Numbered from the stretch's first letter, positions 1 through 12,039 are shown. The stretch: 64,000 nt of DNA from Brachycybe producta (GCA_036925085.1 JAUPFP010000024.1:1274001-1338000); one strand, 5' to 3'. The notes: generated from the letters alone by a model not told the origin. Numbers and translations are program-made.

Positions 1-755
1 AATATATTATGTCTAGTAAATTACTTGACCTCTAACCTATTCATGACCTGACAAGTTCATTGGCAATATTAATATAAAAAACAAGCCACCATGTGGTGCA
101 TTTAAAGAGCCAGTTGTATTTATTTAGTTCACTTATAATCAGCTGGAAAGAACCTCTGTTTTATGTCAGGGAATATAGTTCCAGAGGTTTTTTCTTAAAC
201 AAAAAATTGTGGGCAAAACCACAACTTCTAAAAAGTCTTATGTTGTTAGTGAGGGAGATATTTTTATATGTAGTTATTTTTTATTAGTATTAATTTCTCA
301 AAAAATAAAACTTGTCTTAAAAGTTGCAACATTTTTTTTATCTTGAAAGAGAAAGTTAATAAGGAAAAAAAAGCCAACTGACGACAATCACGCCTCAGTA
401 AAAGATTTATTAGTGTCCAGTTCAACTTCAACTTGATGAACATTTTGTTCTAATAAAAAAAAAGCTTTTAGTCAAGATAAATATTAGAACGAGAACATTG
501 GAATAAATTGTATGTTTCTATAGATATAGAACAATTTATTTAAAAATACATTAAACGTTTTTCTTTAAATAAATGGTTAAAACATTGGGAACTGGAGCAA
601 ATCTTGTTTAAAAGTTAGTAAGATTTCTAAGATAGAAATTACAATCCTAAATGCATAAATTTACATTTTTTTTTGTTTGGTTTTTCATATTATACTGATA
701 ATGGTTATTTAATTTATTTGTAATTTATTTTAATATGGTTAAATTATGTTCGTAG
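1..755. other. Upstream intron of the Bicaudal-C gene, no exon seen
   Basis: AT-rich sequence before the first recognisable exon of the Bicaudal-C gene. A good acceptor ending in ttcgtag closes it at 755. I find no exon here matching the first KH domain, so the 5' part of the gene should lie upstream of the window. Nothing else is recognisable. Confidence 0.6.
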
Positions 756-3700
756 GTTTCTATTGCTGGTCAACCTGAGGGTGTGGAAAGGGCAAGAGCA
801 CGTATTAGAGTAAATTTAAAAGCTTTTTATACCATTTGCTTTAATTTGTTGTAAATAAATTTCTCATAATTTGGTTTTTCTTGGTTAGGGAATGCTTCCT
901 TTGACATTTATGTTTGACGTTCCTGTAACTGGAACATTGCAGCCTCTTCCTGATCCAACTTCTTTGTTTGTGAAAACGATCGAACAGAAGTATGACGTCA
1001 AAGTGCAATTTAAACCACAGAGTAAAGTTTGTGGATTTACTGTATTCGTTCGTGGAAGTGAATCTTGGGCTCAGAAAGTCAAAGAAGGAACATTGTCTCT
1101 GATTGAACATTTGACTGGGACTGCAGGCGTATGAAAAAACACTTTAAACTTAAACCCTCTTTCAACTCTTGATTGGTTTTTCAGAAGCAAAAATGAGACT
1201 TGAAAGTGGTTTTTTTTAGAAACTAGAAGGGTAGTTTAATCATTTAAGAATATTTTCATGTTGATGTATTTTGAAATTTTAAAGTTTTTTGTATTTTTAA
1301 GTTCTCTCGCTTAAATAGTTTATTTTGGAATATATATAAATATGAAAATACTAATAAGGTATTGAGATACCCATTCTGGTTTTCTAAACACTTTCAATTT
1401 TTCAGTGTTGCACTTTTGAAAACACAAAAAATAACCAAGAGTTTGTGGAAAAAAAAATCTTAAGTCATGCTTTTATTTTGTTTATTTTTTGCATTTTCGT
1501 TCTGTGTGTATAGGTTTGCGTTCCCGTTTGCATGACTATCGAAATAGCTCTTCAGCACCATTCCAAAGTGAAAGAGTTAGCCGAATCGGAAGGCATCGAA
1601 CAGAAAACTAATACGTTGATAAAGTTTCCCGAGGCTGGCGATAACAGAACCACAGTGAAGATTGTCGGAAACATCAATTCTGTTTATTTTGCAAGGAGAT
1701 ATCTAATGGTATGTTGTAAATGTGTAATGAACAAATAAGCCCCAACATTATAATTGATTTTTAATGTTGTGTGTTCTAAAAAAAGGGATGTCTTCCTTTG
1801 GTGTTGCTATTTGATCTGAAAGAGGACCAAGAATTAAATCAAGACTTGACTCGTCTAATGCAACAATTCAATGTGATAATTAGTGCAAAATCAAAACCGA
1901 GACTTCCGACTGTAGGTGTAATCGTGAGAGGAACGGAACGAGAAGCTGTCAATTTGTACGAGGCTAGGCGTATCCTTTTAAATCTTGAAGAACAAGAGTT
2001 ACCGGTCAGAGTCGAATCTCCGATGCAGAGTAACAATGGATGTCTTCCAGTTGGACTCGGACATTTAGGTTTTTGGTCTCGTTTATTCGTATTCGTTGGT
2101 CATCCAGAGTTAAAACTTAAATGAAATTTTATTTCTCTTAAAAGGTTTACTTAATCAGAATATTTTGACTGTAAACACGACAAATTCGATGTTTCACAAC
2201 CATTTAAATAGTCCAAATTTCTTTCCTGCTCCATCTTCGAATAATACTCATCATATGGGAGGTTGGAGCCACGGTTCGTACTCTGGTGCGTTCTCACTAT
2301 TATCTTCATGTTTTCGGGGTAAAGACGTAATTTGTTTTTTTTTTGTGGTTTGAATAGGATGTCCATCTATATTATTGCCACAAATGCCAAACCAAACTAC
2401 CTTTCCTTTTGCGCATGACACTTACCACAGTATAAATCGGTTTCAACCGTTTTCTACTATGAGCAGCAGCGATACGAACAGTTTATCTGCACCGTCAAGT
2501 ACAACGAGTAGTCTTTCGAGTCCATCGCAGTCTCCACCGAGAGGAAGTCCCATCGAGAACATGAGATATGAAAATGGCGTTATTTCAAATGTTGGCCACA
2601 CTTACGGCAGTGATGCTAGTGCGTGAAACTCAAATTGGCTTTTTTTTTCCGATTCCGATTTAAAGATAACTTTTTAAATTTACGTGTTTATAGTTATGGA
2701 TCTGTTAATGAGACGTGACGCAGAAGTTCTTCGTAATCAGAACATTTCTGCTCTCAATATGTTAGCCACAATCTCTAACATGCAACGACCAACACGTACT
2801 TCGTCGACTTCTGTAAGATCTGAAACGACTACGGACAGTGGAATCAGTGTGTAAGAATTGTGGTTGCGTTTATTTTGTGTATGTTGTTAATTTTTTATTC
2901 GATTGTAGACCGGACAAAGGTGTTATCTCAAAGCCGAGTGTTTCTTTTCCTCCTGACTATGATCAGAAAAAGACTCTAGCCTCGAAAGGTCCGATATTGC
3001 ATTTATACTTAAACAATCTTCAACGTGACTTTTAATATATTCATTTTTTTTCTGCTGCAGCCATGAAACAAAAACCGGAGGAACCAGAAGTTCGTGTCCC
3101 GACAAGTTCCTGGTCGGGTTACGGTTTCTCACACTCGATGCCAGAGGCCGCACTTAGAGAATTGAAAACGAGAGATGAGTTGTCGTTTGAAATGAACGGG
3201 AATTTGGCAAAAGATGTAACTTGATTGTGGTTTGTACGAGAAAGGCGTTTATAACGAATGGTGGTTTTTGTTTAACTGTTGTTCAGGTGAATGATATTGA
3301 CAAAGATCCCTGGAAGGATTGCTCAAAGGAAACGAGCAACGCTGTTTTGAGGGAGTTGTCGCCCGCTGTGAGCGGTGGTGATTCGTTAGGTGGTGCTCGT
3401 AAGCGACTTTCGGAAATGAATCTTGGAAGTAGCAACTATATAGACAGTGCCTCTTTGCCACCTTCTTCTTCTATGCTTGGAAAGTTAACCGATTTAACCG
3501 ATCTCTTCAGAGATCTTGCACTGACTAAGTATTGTCCGTTGTTTAGACAGCAAGAAGTGAGTTTCAGTCGTTTTGTTTTGTATACTTAAATACTTTGAAG
3601 TTGTTTTAAATTATGGTTTTATTTTTCATATAAAAAAAAAGATTGAATTGGACACGTTTGTTACACTAACTGACCAAGACTTAAAGGACCTAGGGATCAC

Positions 3701-4525
3701 AACGTTCGGAGCACGAAGAAAAATGCTACTGGCTATTTCCAGTTTGTTCCTTTTCAATCTTTTAAAGCTGAAATCATGTCGTTCTTTGTTCAATTTTGTT
3801 TAACAAACAAAAAAAATGAAGTAACTAAAGAATTATTTTAAACATAGAAGGATAAAGAGTTAAGTCAACTTTATCACTTGTGAAAATCAACATTTTTAGC
3901 GTATTTTATAAACATTTCAAACACTTGTTATTCTGTGTTTCAGAAAAGCAATACTAAAATTAATAAATATCATCTGCTTACAGTTGTGCCATTTTCAAAT
4001 TAACATAAAATGCTTCTTTTTTTAAATTTTCAGCACAAAAATATTAAGTGCCACTCTTCTAGTTTTTAAAACGCAAGGTTTTCTTATTTTGCTCCTCAAA
4101 GCCAGAAAACAAGAATTTCAAGAGGCAGTAAAACTTTAATACCACCCTTAATGACTTAATTGGCCTAATTACAATAAGAATAGCCTTTAAATATTTATTT
4201 TCCATAATGTCATATTGACGATTATGTTTTCGATAACTGTTGGATTTTATTTTAAATTATTTTTAAATACTTCATTATTGTTATAGTTCTGTTTATGCGT
4301 TTTGTCTAAAATTAAAAAGCAAATGTTTTTTTTGACTTGATTCTAATTATTGGATATTTTCAGTGGCTTTTCATTCCGGCATTTTTTTTTGTCTTTCTAG
4401 GTTTAAAACAACAACAACCAATTGCCTTTTCGGCGGCTCCAGGTGCTGAACGTAAACTGAGTACAACCAAAAAGAGCAGTTCTTCGGATTCCGACAGTAG
4501 TCCGACTCCGTATTGGAGATCGTAA
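756..4525 (+). CDS. BICC1: Bicaudal-C homolog (KH and SAM domain RNA-binding protein), 5' partial
   Basis: Post-transcriptional regulator that binds mRNAs through KH domains and polymerises through a SAM domain. Exons: 756-809, 889-1128, 1514-1708, 1786-2068, 2145-2285, 2358-2618, 2694-2850, 2909-2988, 3061-3215, 3287-3556, 3642-3741, 4401-4525. They total 2061 coding bases in one frame (686 codons plus stop). The first exon reads VSIAGQPEGVERARARIR, matching the end of a KH domain of BICC1. The next exons carry the KH-like blocks LPLTFMFDVP and GCLPLVLLFDLKED. A Ser/Pro-rich linker follows, then a SAM domain ending TDQDLKDLGITTFGARRKML, nearly identical to vertebrate BICC1. The C-terminal tail is short (Ser-rich, ending PTPYWRS). 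The N-terminal KH domain is outside the window. The KH block in 1514-1708 lacks a visible GXXG loop. Identification is secure. Confidence 0.93.
1165..1450. repeat. Foldback repeat copy in a BicC intron
   Basis: A copy of the palindromic element found about twenty times in the window. The left arm has agaaactagaagggtag and the right arm has the inverted form, ending near a block like ataaccaagagttt. It lies between exons 889-1128 and 1514-1708. Confidence 0.65.
3880..4140. repeat. Foldback repeat copy in the last BicC intron
   Basis: Degenerate copy of the same family: an arm with ttctgtgtttcagaaaagc, a middle with acataaaatgcttcttttt, and a right arm with cttctagtttttaaaac followed by ttgctcctcaaagccag. 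Confidence 0.5.
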
Positions 4526-6637
4526 CGACGAGAGAAAGAGAAAGTGTCGTAAGAAATCGGGTATTTGAACATACGTTCGTAATTGATCGTGTAATAGTCG
4601 TTTTCCCTGTACGTTTCCTTTTTTTTTTTTTCTCTTTTTTGACAATTCTTCAGAACAATTGATCTTCATTGTTTTTTCTAGACATTCCCAAGCACAAGAA
4701 TTGATTTTTGTTTTTCATGACAAAAATCTTAATTTCTCTTATGATAAAAACATAAGTTAAATCGGGACGAAAAATGCGCAATAATTTTTTCGTTATGATC
4801 TGTTTAATTTTTCGAGCTTTAACTTCGTAACGAATGTGATATTATTACTGTTTAAAATAGTTGCCTTCCGATCGGTTCCTCATCCTCCTCGTATACAAAC
4901 AAAAGAAACTATTTATAATTATAAATCATATCTATATTTAATTATTCACTTTTTCGACACATGTTTTTTTCTATCTTTAATATACATTTTTTATTCGGTC
5001 GCGGCGAAAAAATAATTATAATCTATATGAAAAGTGCCTCGTTTTTCTCTTTTTTTTTTTGTCATTTTTAAAATTGTATTATATTATATTAGCCAAAGAT
5101 GATTAATGTTTTCGGATATTTTTTTTTTCGTCAGGGACATGAAGTTACTTTATATAAAAAAATGGGTTGGAAAACAAATTTTCCGAATAATTTAAGAACA
5201 ATTGTTCTCGAGTTTTATTATTCCAATATTTCTTTCAATTTGTTTTGTTTCCTTCATTTTTCTTATTTTTGGTGTCGTAATGATTTTTCCTACTAATATT
5301 ATACACTTCTTTTTACTATTATATCTGTATATTTTGAAAGTTGTTTCAGATTTTTTACATTTCTTTTCTACGTTTCTTGTCTGTGTCCCATCTTTATTTT
5401 ATGGTGTTTTATACTCCTTAATTTTGTCAGCCATATATCATTGTGATATATTTTTTGTTCTTCTTGCTTTTTTATGGCTGATAGATATATATATATGAAT
5501 GCAAATCACATTTGTTCTAATTTCTCAAAGAATAATTGTGAATGTATTTCTTAAGTTTGTCCTCTCGTACTCGAGTGGCTCTGTCATACTCCTCTGAAAT
5601 GATTTAAAATAACTTAAAATAAGAACAGTATAATTTAAACTAGTCAATTTTTTTTCAACATTTTGTCTACTGTACGACAGACAAAACAAATTTCAGAATT
5701 TTAAATGCTTGAATTTTATTGTAATTATGTTAATTTGTTGTAGTAATATTTTTGTGTGTTGTTGTGAGGTGTTTGAAAAGTGTTTTTTTTTTGTGCCATG
5801 CTTGAAATTAATGAGGAGGCAGCTAAATAAGATTGCATATGGCCTTTTTTCTGTTCTTTGTAAAATTAGTTTCTAGAATGTTTTAAAATGTGATGGAGTC
5901 AAACACTTTTTTTTTTTTTGATGGTCATTTTTTTTTGTTGTTAATATGTATTTTTAATTAAAAACTCATTTCATATAATTTTGGTTTTTAATATTTTCAA
6001 AAATATATTAAGATCTCGTGTGGGGAGGGGAAGGGTTCATTTACTATCCTAAGACCGTCATATAATTCCCATATTAGCTTGTTAACCTTGTAACAATTGC
6101 AAATTACTAAACTATGACAAATACTGCCATGTGTATCGTGTCTTTCTGACTGATATTGACAGCTGTATAACCTAAAATAACAGGTTATACAATTAGTCAT
6201 AAGCCGTGACTAAAACATAATTGTCACATTTTTGGTTCCAGTCCCTATGCTCCTTTTCAGAAGTTAGCGTTAGTTATTGTAACTTAATTGTTTTTAATTT
6301 TTCTCAATTTAACAAAATTTAATTTTTAATATAATGAAAAGTAAATTTTTAATCTTGTTTTAAATTTTATTAATTTAATATTAATCCATCTGTGATTTAT
6401 AATTAATATTTTGTAGTAAAATTATTCTATTACAAAATAGAAATTTAGTAAATTATGCAAACTGCATAGATTATTCAAACTATAATTTTAACTAAACTTT
6501 AAAAATGAAATGAAAATTAAGGTGTCTATTGCACGTCCATTCCTATATCCGTAAACTACATGTACACTCATATGTAGTTTAATATAACTGACACACAAAA
6601 CAGTGATCAAAGTGACCCAAATTTAATATAATATTGG
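4526..6637. other. BicC 3' untranslated region and intergenic DNA
   Basis: AT-rich and T-run-rich DNA with no supported coding exon. The first part should be the 3' UTR of the Bicaudal-C gene. I could not fix its polyadenylation site. No transposon family is recognisable. Confidence 0.5.
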
Positions 6638-6856
6638 AAATAGTTGTCTTATTGTAAGATGAAGCTTGTGACGTCAGAGGGGTTGTCGTGAAATTTAGGA
6701 TTGTCAATTAGTCTTTATTTGAAAAGGGCTTGATATCAACCGTTCAAACAAAAGGGTTCTTGTATTTTACTTCTGTCAGACAAAATGACAAAGCCAAAAA
6801 AAATTTTACAACCCCTCTGACGTCACAAGCTTCTTAATGGTGAGACAAATATATTT
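6638..6856. repeat. Inverted-repeat element with TGACGTCA-bearing arms
   Basis: The arms are gaagcttgtgacgtcagagg on the left and its inverted form near 6815-6833, preceded and followed by forms of TTGTCTCAT. The same terminal sequence recurs at the far end of the window (63720-63940). It looks like a short non-autonomous DNA transposon. Each arm holds the cAMP-response-element palindrome TGACGTCA. Confidence 0.7.
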
Positions 6857-7139
6857 GAATGCAATGATTTTTAATTAAACTTTATTCCACATCATCATGA
6901 AAAATAATACAATAGATCGGACTGTATGTTTTTAATTGTTACAAATTATAAAATTTAATTGCGAAACGGTGTTGTTTATTTTTGAGAATAGGATGTTACA
7001 CATCGGTTTTTATTTTTTCAATTTTAAAAATTTTAGTCCGCCAAAACTGCTACTGGCCCACTGCCCTTAATAGTATTTTATTAATGGTTTACGGTCTTTC
7101 CCCCCCCCCCCACTTTAATGTATTGATGACGTCACTATT

Positions 7140-7467
7140 GGCAAAATAAAAAAAGGGACAAAAGTGGGTGGAGCGTTGCTGAGAGCTGCTGCTTGTAATG
7201 AAGTGACGTCATCCATTTGCTACCATGGAGCTCTTCGTTAGTCTCCGCCCATCTTTGACTTTGATTGACGTTTGTTTGAGTTGCCGCATTGACTACAGAG
7301 AAAGAGTGAGTGAGAGAGAAACGTTATTTGGCAATGATGAGGTTGAATCGGCATTTTCGTTTCTGTTTTGACGGACTTTTTATACGGAATATGTTTGGTC
7401 TTACGTATTATGAGTGCGTGCGTGCGTAAGTGAGGATGAAAGGGAGATTAATAACGGTGTTATTATT
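7140..7467 (+). promoter_or_regulatory. Candidate promoter upstream of a possible MARCH first exon
   Basis: A locally less AT-rich stretch, unlike its neighbours. It has two TGACGTCA palindromes (near 7127 and 7204), a GAGAGA run, and then the open first-exon candidate at 7468. Assignment is by context only. Confidence 0.3.
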
Positions 7468-7545
7468 ATGCCTGTACAAGAGATCTGTGTTTGTCCTTCA
7501 GCGGAGAAGAAAGATAAAACGTCAAATGACAACAACGACAACAAG
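7468..7545 (+). CDS. Candidate alternative first coding exon of the MARCH gene
   Basis: ATG followed by 26 codons (starting MPVQEICVCPSAEKKDK) and a GT donor (AAG then gtaaaa) in phase 0. The second MARCH exon at 21075 begins in phase 0, so a join would keep frame. Vertebrate MARCH1/8 have variable N-termini before the RING-CH domain, which fits. There is no homology to confirm it, and the intron would be over 13 kb. Confidence 0.35.
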
Positions 7546-7984
7546 GTAAAAATGCAAATTACGAGCTAAAACAGCGCACGTTTCTACTTCAGAATTAGCT
7601 CTAAAACAGCGTCGCGCTTTCTGTACAAACAGCTGGGTTTTTTTGCTGCTTTTAACTCGCTTTTTCAGGTTTTTTTTGTGCAAATATTAAACACAAATGT
7701 AGAAATATCGTTATTTTAACCCTTTTTTCTGCTTTTTTTTAGTTTAATCAGTTTTTTAATTGTGTAATTGTTACGTAATTCGTTACTGTTACGTTTACGG
7801 TGATATTGAAATTAGATCTACAATCGATACGTAGTTATTGAGTTTGTTGGATCGATGTGCATCGAAGGGTGCATTCGAAAACTACCACCTATGGTTAGTA
7901 TGCTAGATGTTATAACCTCAAGATACACAACAGGCCTTTAGTTATTACTGAACGGCCATTGAACTCTGATTAGTCCTACTTTTC

Positions 7985-8440
7985 AGGTGCAAAATGAAGA
8001 AAAACTTGAATGTTTTTTTTAGAAACTAGAAAGGTTAAGGGTATTTTAATGATATTATCTTTTAAAATTAGCTTTTTTTTATATCAGTTCGAAAATGATC
8101 CAACATTTAAACACAGGCATTTAGAAATCGGGAAGAACAAAAGTTGGCTCCGCCCTTTTTATGACGAACTCAACTTCTAATTGGTTGGTTATGTAGTCTG
8201 CCGTCACATACTCCGCCCTTTTAAACCAAATTTGCCGGTCGTCATAAAAAGGGCGGAGCCAACTTGTGTTCGTCCCGATGTCTATAAAAAGCTTATTTTG
8301 AAAAATATCCACTTGAAAATGATTAGCTGCTACCCTTCTAGTTTCTAAAAACACTTTTCTAGTTTCTTATAATTTTGCTCGTGAAAGACAGAAATAATCA
8401 AGAGTTAGAAAATCAGCTCTGTTCATAAAACCACTCAAAT
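7985..8440. repeat. Foldback repeat copy, interrupted
   Basis: Left arm has ttagaaactagaaaggtta (8021). Right arm has gctacccttctagtttcta (8327) and then cttataattttgctcgtga. It is split by the element at 8112-8285. Confidence 0.65.
8112..8285. repeat. CAGGC-type inverted-repeat element, nested
   Basis: Starts acaggcatttagaaatcggg and holds the mirrored blocks gttggctccgcccttttta and aaaaagggcggagccaac. Member of the family with ACAGGCA ends and 8-bp duplications described at 9185 and 9592. Confidence 0.7.
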
Positions 8441-8598
8441 TTTGAGAAATATTGTCAATTGTTTTCTATGCATCTTTTTGTCTTATTTTTGCATCTTCAG
8501 TGCAACCTATGTAACAACTGTATAGCCTCCACTTAGAGGCTAGCAGTTCTTAATCAAAAGTATACCCAATTCCCTGGTTGTTTTCGAACGCACCCGAG

Positions 8599-9055
8599 GA
8601 GCGGTTTTTTTTATTTGTATCGATATGTCAACATCTACATATCGATCTTTTTTTTTAATTATAATTTGATGTTCAGTCAATTTTGTTTATTATTCAAGAA
8701 TGTTATTTATTAGGTCCACGTGCTCTTCAGTATAATTAGAGAGTGAGCACGTACCTCCTCCACTGTTTCACACTATAGGAGGAGACACACTCAAAAGAAA
8801 AAGAGGCCGAATTCACACTAACTGGTGGTGAAAAAGTAGATCAGAAAAACAAAAACAGCAACAACAAAAAAAATTTAAAATGACCCACAAAGAAATAAAC
8901 AAAAAAAAAAATGGAATAATTTTATAAAATCAGTTTTTTTTTTGGTTATAATTTCTATTATTATTATTAATAATGAATTTTCTTAGCCTAATTTTACATT
9001 TTGAAAAATGAACACAATTTCAGATAATTAAAAATACTAATTAAAACAAAAACAG
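8599..9055. other. Intergenic, no gene seen
   Basis: A-rich and T-rich low-complexity sequence between two nested transposon clusters. No open exon with splice sites was found. Confidence 0.4.
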
Positions 9056-9184
9056 AAGAAGGTAAAACTCCTCAAACTTTGATTATTCTGTCTTTCAGAA
9101 GAGTAAAATTAAGATAATATAGAAGGTGTTTTTTTAAAAACTAGAAGGGGAAGCTCAATCACTTAAGAAAAGAGTACTTTCATG

Positions 9185-9378
9185 ACAGGCATCTGAAGAC
9201 AGCTTCAGAATTTCTTTGGCTCCGCCCTTTTATGAGTATCAGGACAAATATCAACCAATTAGAAATAAAAAGGGCGGGGTATGTGACATTAGACTCAGTA
9301 ACAACCCAATTATAAATGGATGACGCTCATAAAAGGGCGGAGCCAAAGAAATTCTAAAGCTGTCTACAGATGCCTTGT
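9185..9378. mobile_element. Non-autonomous DNA transposon with 8-bp target duplication
   Basis: 194-bp palindromic element. Left end is acaggcatctgaagacagc and the right end is its inverted form. Flanked by exact 8-bp repeats CTTTCATG (9177-9184 and 9379-9386). An 8-bp duplication fits hAT- or P-type transposases. It contains gcggagccaaag and ctccgccctttt mirror blocks. Confidence 0.85.
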
Positions 9379-9591
9379 CTTTCATGTAGATAAATATCTT
9401 TCAAAATAAACGTTTTATAGGCAAAAAATTAAAAAAAAAAGTATTATCTCCTCAAACTCACATAAGAAAACTGTTTTTGAAAGATATCAATATTAAAATT
9501 ACCCTTCTAGTTTATAAAACACATTCAAGTTTTTTTTTTGAATTTTTCCACCTGAAAGAAAAAAAAAACAGACTACTAATCAGATTACGAG

Positions 9592-9788
9592 ACAGGCAAG
9601 TAAAGACAGTAAGATACAGTCATTTGCCCCGCCCCTTTTATGAGGACCAGCAACTTCTGATTGGTTTGTTATGTGGTCTGACGTCACATGCACCGCCCTT
9701 TTCAATTAAAAATTGGTTGATATTTGGTCTGACGCTAATAAAAGGGCGGGGCAAACGACTCTTATCTCCCTGTCTTTACATGTCTGTC
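9592..9788. mobile_element. Non-autonomous DNA transposon with 8-bp target duplication
   Basis: 197-bp palindromic element starting acaggcaagtaaagacag. Flanked by exact 8-bp repeats ATTACGAG (9584-9591 and 9789-9796). Same superfamily as the copy at 9185, with different end sequence, so a separate subfamily. Contains the palindrome TGACGTCA near 9680. Confidence 0.85.
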
Positions 9789-9830
9789 ATTACGAGAGGC
9801 GCGTTTACACTTTAAAACCCTCCTTTAAAT

Positions 9831-10568
9831 AATATTATACTGAAAAAGAGATAATTTATTAATTTTAAGGCTGTTGAATTTGGATTTTAAGAAGAAGATG
9901 GAATTAGGAGGAGGAGGGGGGGGGGGTTGACATCACAATATGATACCTGTGTACCTTTATATGTTATCTTTGATGGGTTATTTTTAATATTTAATAATAA
10001 AAAAAATATGATTGACAAATAAAAGAGAAACCATTATTGTTATTAAAAAAAAGAAGAGTCTTGACTTAAATGTCAAAAGGGAATAAGAGATTTTTTTCTT
10101 CCTGTCCTCTTCATCTCTTGGCCCCCCCCCCCTTCCTGCCCTTAGGGCCCTATTCCTCACTGGCCTCTCATGAATTCCTTGGACTTTCTTTTCTATCCAG
10201 TGGTGTCCACAAATCGATTTTTTAAAATTCCTCATCAAAATTGAACTGGACTTTCTATTAGAAAACAACCAAATCTTACTGAAAGTCAAAACGTCCTTTG
10301 GTCTAAGGGTGTCTCTCTCTAATCTGCGAAATTTCTTATTATTGAACAATGTTGATAACTAAGGGCACATTCGGAATTAAGCTAAAGAAAAGGCTTATTA
10401 TCTGTAAAGAAACATGTTAGCCGGAGGAGGAGGGGTGGAGTGTCTTTAAAAACGTGTTCGGGAACCATGCTATAGCTCCACCTAACACTTTTCTCAAGAA
10501 AGTAATCATGTAATCCAGCATTATAACTTTCTAGAGAAAGTTATATTGTGAATATGGCGACGCCATTG
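9831..10568. other. Intergenic, low-complexity
   Basis: Contains a G-run tract near 9910-9926 and a C-run near 10122-10132. No convincing exon; the longer open stretches lack splice support or homology. Confidence 0.4.
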
Positions 10569-11498
10569 TTGGACCTTAGACTATTACTTTACTGGACTGG
10601 CAACTCCTGAAATTTTGTGTTTTGACAGTTTTGCATCGTCGTTTTCCAAGTGGCGCCTCTAGCGGGACTATGGTATATGAATATGAATAGTAAAAGTCAA
10701 GCTTTGGACGAGTTCATTTTGTAGCTATGTGGGGTGTATTTTTATATATTAGTATAAAAAGTATGGCCGATGAAGAACTACATTGGCAATTAGAAATTGG
10801 GGGGGGGAGGAACAGAAGTTGGCTCCGCCCTTTTTATGACGAATGCAACTTCTAATTGGTTGGTTGTGTACTCTGACGTCACATCAATCAACGTCGAACC
10901 ACACACACAAAAAAAAACAGACTTTCACTCCGATTTTCTGTAAAAAATAATGCACCAGACGGAGCTGGCATCACTTTTGCCTAAGAACATGCAGTCAACG
11001 TTTTAACATGGAGAAGATAGGGAGTTGCCAGTTCAGTAAAGTAATAAGCCGATGCTATACGTAGCAACAATTCAGCAACTTTAGAGCAACATAGCTGTGT
11101 TGCTCTATTGTTTCATGAAAGTTGAAACATCTGTCATAAGAGCAACAAACCCGAATTGTTGCTCACAAATTGAAAGCAACAGAATTTTCAAATACAACTT
11201 GGTTCTATTTTCGAGCAACCATTTCAGCCAACAGCCAATAAAAACGGCTTGAATAAATCACATGACTATTTCCAATTTTCAACTGATGAAGAAGAGAAAG
11301 ACGAAACAAAATGTCTACAGTCTTTTGGCTCACAACCTCTTTGTTTCATTGGTTGTTGCTTTCATGTAAGTTTCATGAACGTTGCAACATGTATCATAGC
11401 TGTTGCATTGCAACAAATAGGAAACTACTGTTGCTACAACTAGTATTGTTGCTTGACTGTTGTTACGTGTAGCATCAGCTATAGTCTGAGGTTGGACC
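10569..11498. repeat. Inverted-repeat element interrupted by another element
   Basis: The left arm (10569-10606) contains ttactttactggactggca. The right arm is its inverted form at 11020-11045, and continues as agtctgaggttggacc at 11482-11498 after an insertion. A half copy of the CAGGC family (10797-10890) lies in the interior. Confidence 0.6.
11047..11480. mobile_element. Inverted-repeat element with TA-type target site
   Basis: Ends are agccgatgctatacgtagca and the inverted tacgtgtagcatcagct. It splits the right arm of the surrounding element at AATA/ATAG, which suggests a TA duplication as for Tc1/mariner elements. The interior is rich in caaca/tgttg motifs and has no transposase frame. 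Confidence 0.65.
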
Positions 11499-11915
11499 AT
11501 GTTTTTACACCATGGCTTCCTCCTCCATAATTATTATGAATCTTTCTATGGCCTCATAATTGAGTAGAAAATGGTCAAATCAAGCAAATTCGGAAATGTG
11601 TTTCTTTTTAAGGAACCAGTTGGAGGTGAAATCGTAGATTGTGCTCTTTATGATGCTATTACTGTAGCAATTAAACTCGTTTTTTTTAAATAAAATTCTC
11701 AGAAAATAAGTGGAAATAGATTCTTTGAAGAAAAAAATGTTGAAATCAACAAAAAAAAGTGTTTATATTTAAGGCATGTTGTTTATTATTGGTTTCCATT
11801 GGGGGGGAAAAAGGAGGGAAAAAAAAGCATAATGATGATTATCCCGTTAAAGAACATTAATTAAAGAGATATTAAAAAACATTATTTATTTATAGAGTAT
11901 GTACAGGTACATACC
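11499..11915. other. Intergenic, nothing recognised
   Basis: AT-rich sequence with an A-run and a G-run near 11801-11825. No exon or repeat family was identified. Confidence 0.4.
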
Positions 11916-12039
11916 TTAGGCCGGATCCACATCAAGCTGACAAAACACAAACAAAACAGAAACTCAAGTGTTTCGGAAACAATTCTAAAACATTTCTGTT
12001 TTGTTTTGTCTGCAATTTCACAAACACAATTCCTTGATT

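Larger units (their letters stand above)
7868..8598. repeat. Inverted-repeat element with two nested insertions
   Basis: Ends are gggtgcattcgaaaac (7869) and its inverted form gttttcgaacgcaccc (8580-8596). Inside lies a foldback repeat (about 7985-8440), which itself carries another inverted-repeat element near 8112-8285. The order of insertion can be read directly. Confidence 0.65.
9056..9830. repeat. Foldback repeat carrying two inserted elements
   Basis: The left end is near the tttgattattctgtctttca block and the right end is cgtttacactttaaaaccct at 9802. The two inserts at 9185-9378 and 9592-9788 each have an 8-bp duplication of the foldback sequence. Removing them restores the usual foldback layout. 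Confidence 0.75.

Noticed and set aside
5099-5498. Hydrophobic open frames in 5099-5498
   Set aside because: The hydrophobicity follows from T-rich DNA (Phe, Leu, Ile codons). There is no splice support or homology.
9912-9926. G-runs here and at 18838, 32084, 38417, 56237, 56687 and 63763 as G-quadruplexes or R-loop sites
   Set aside because: They are single homopolymer-like runs without four spaced tracts, and are likely to be length-unstable or error-prone.
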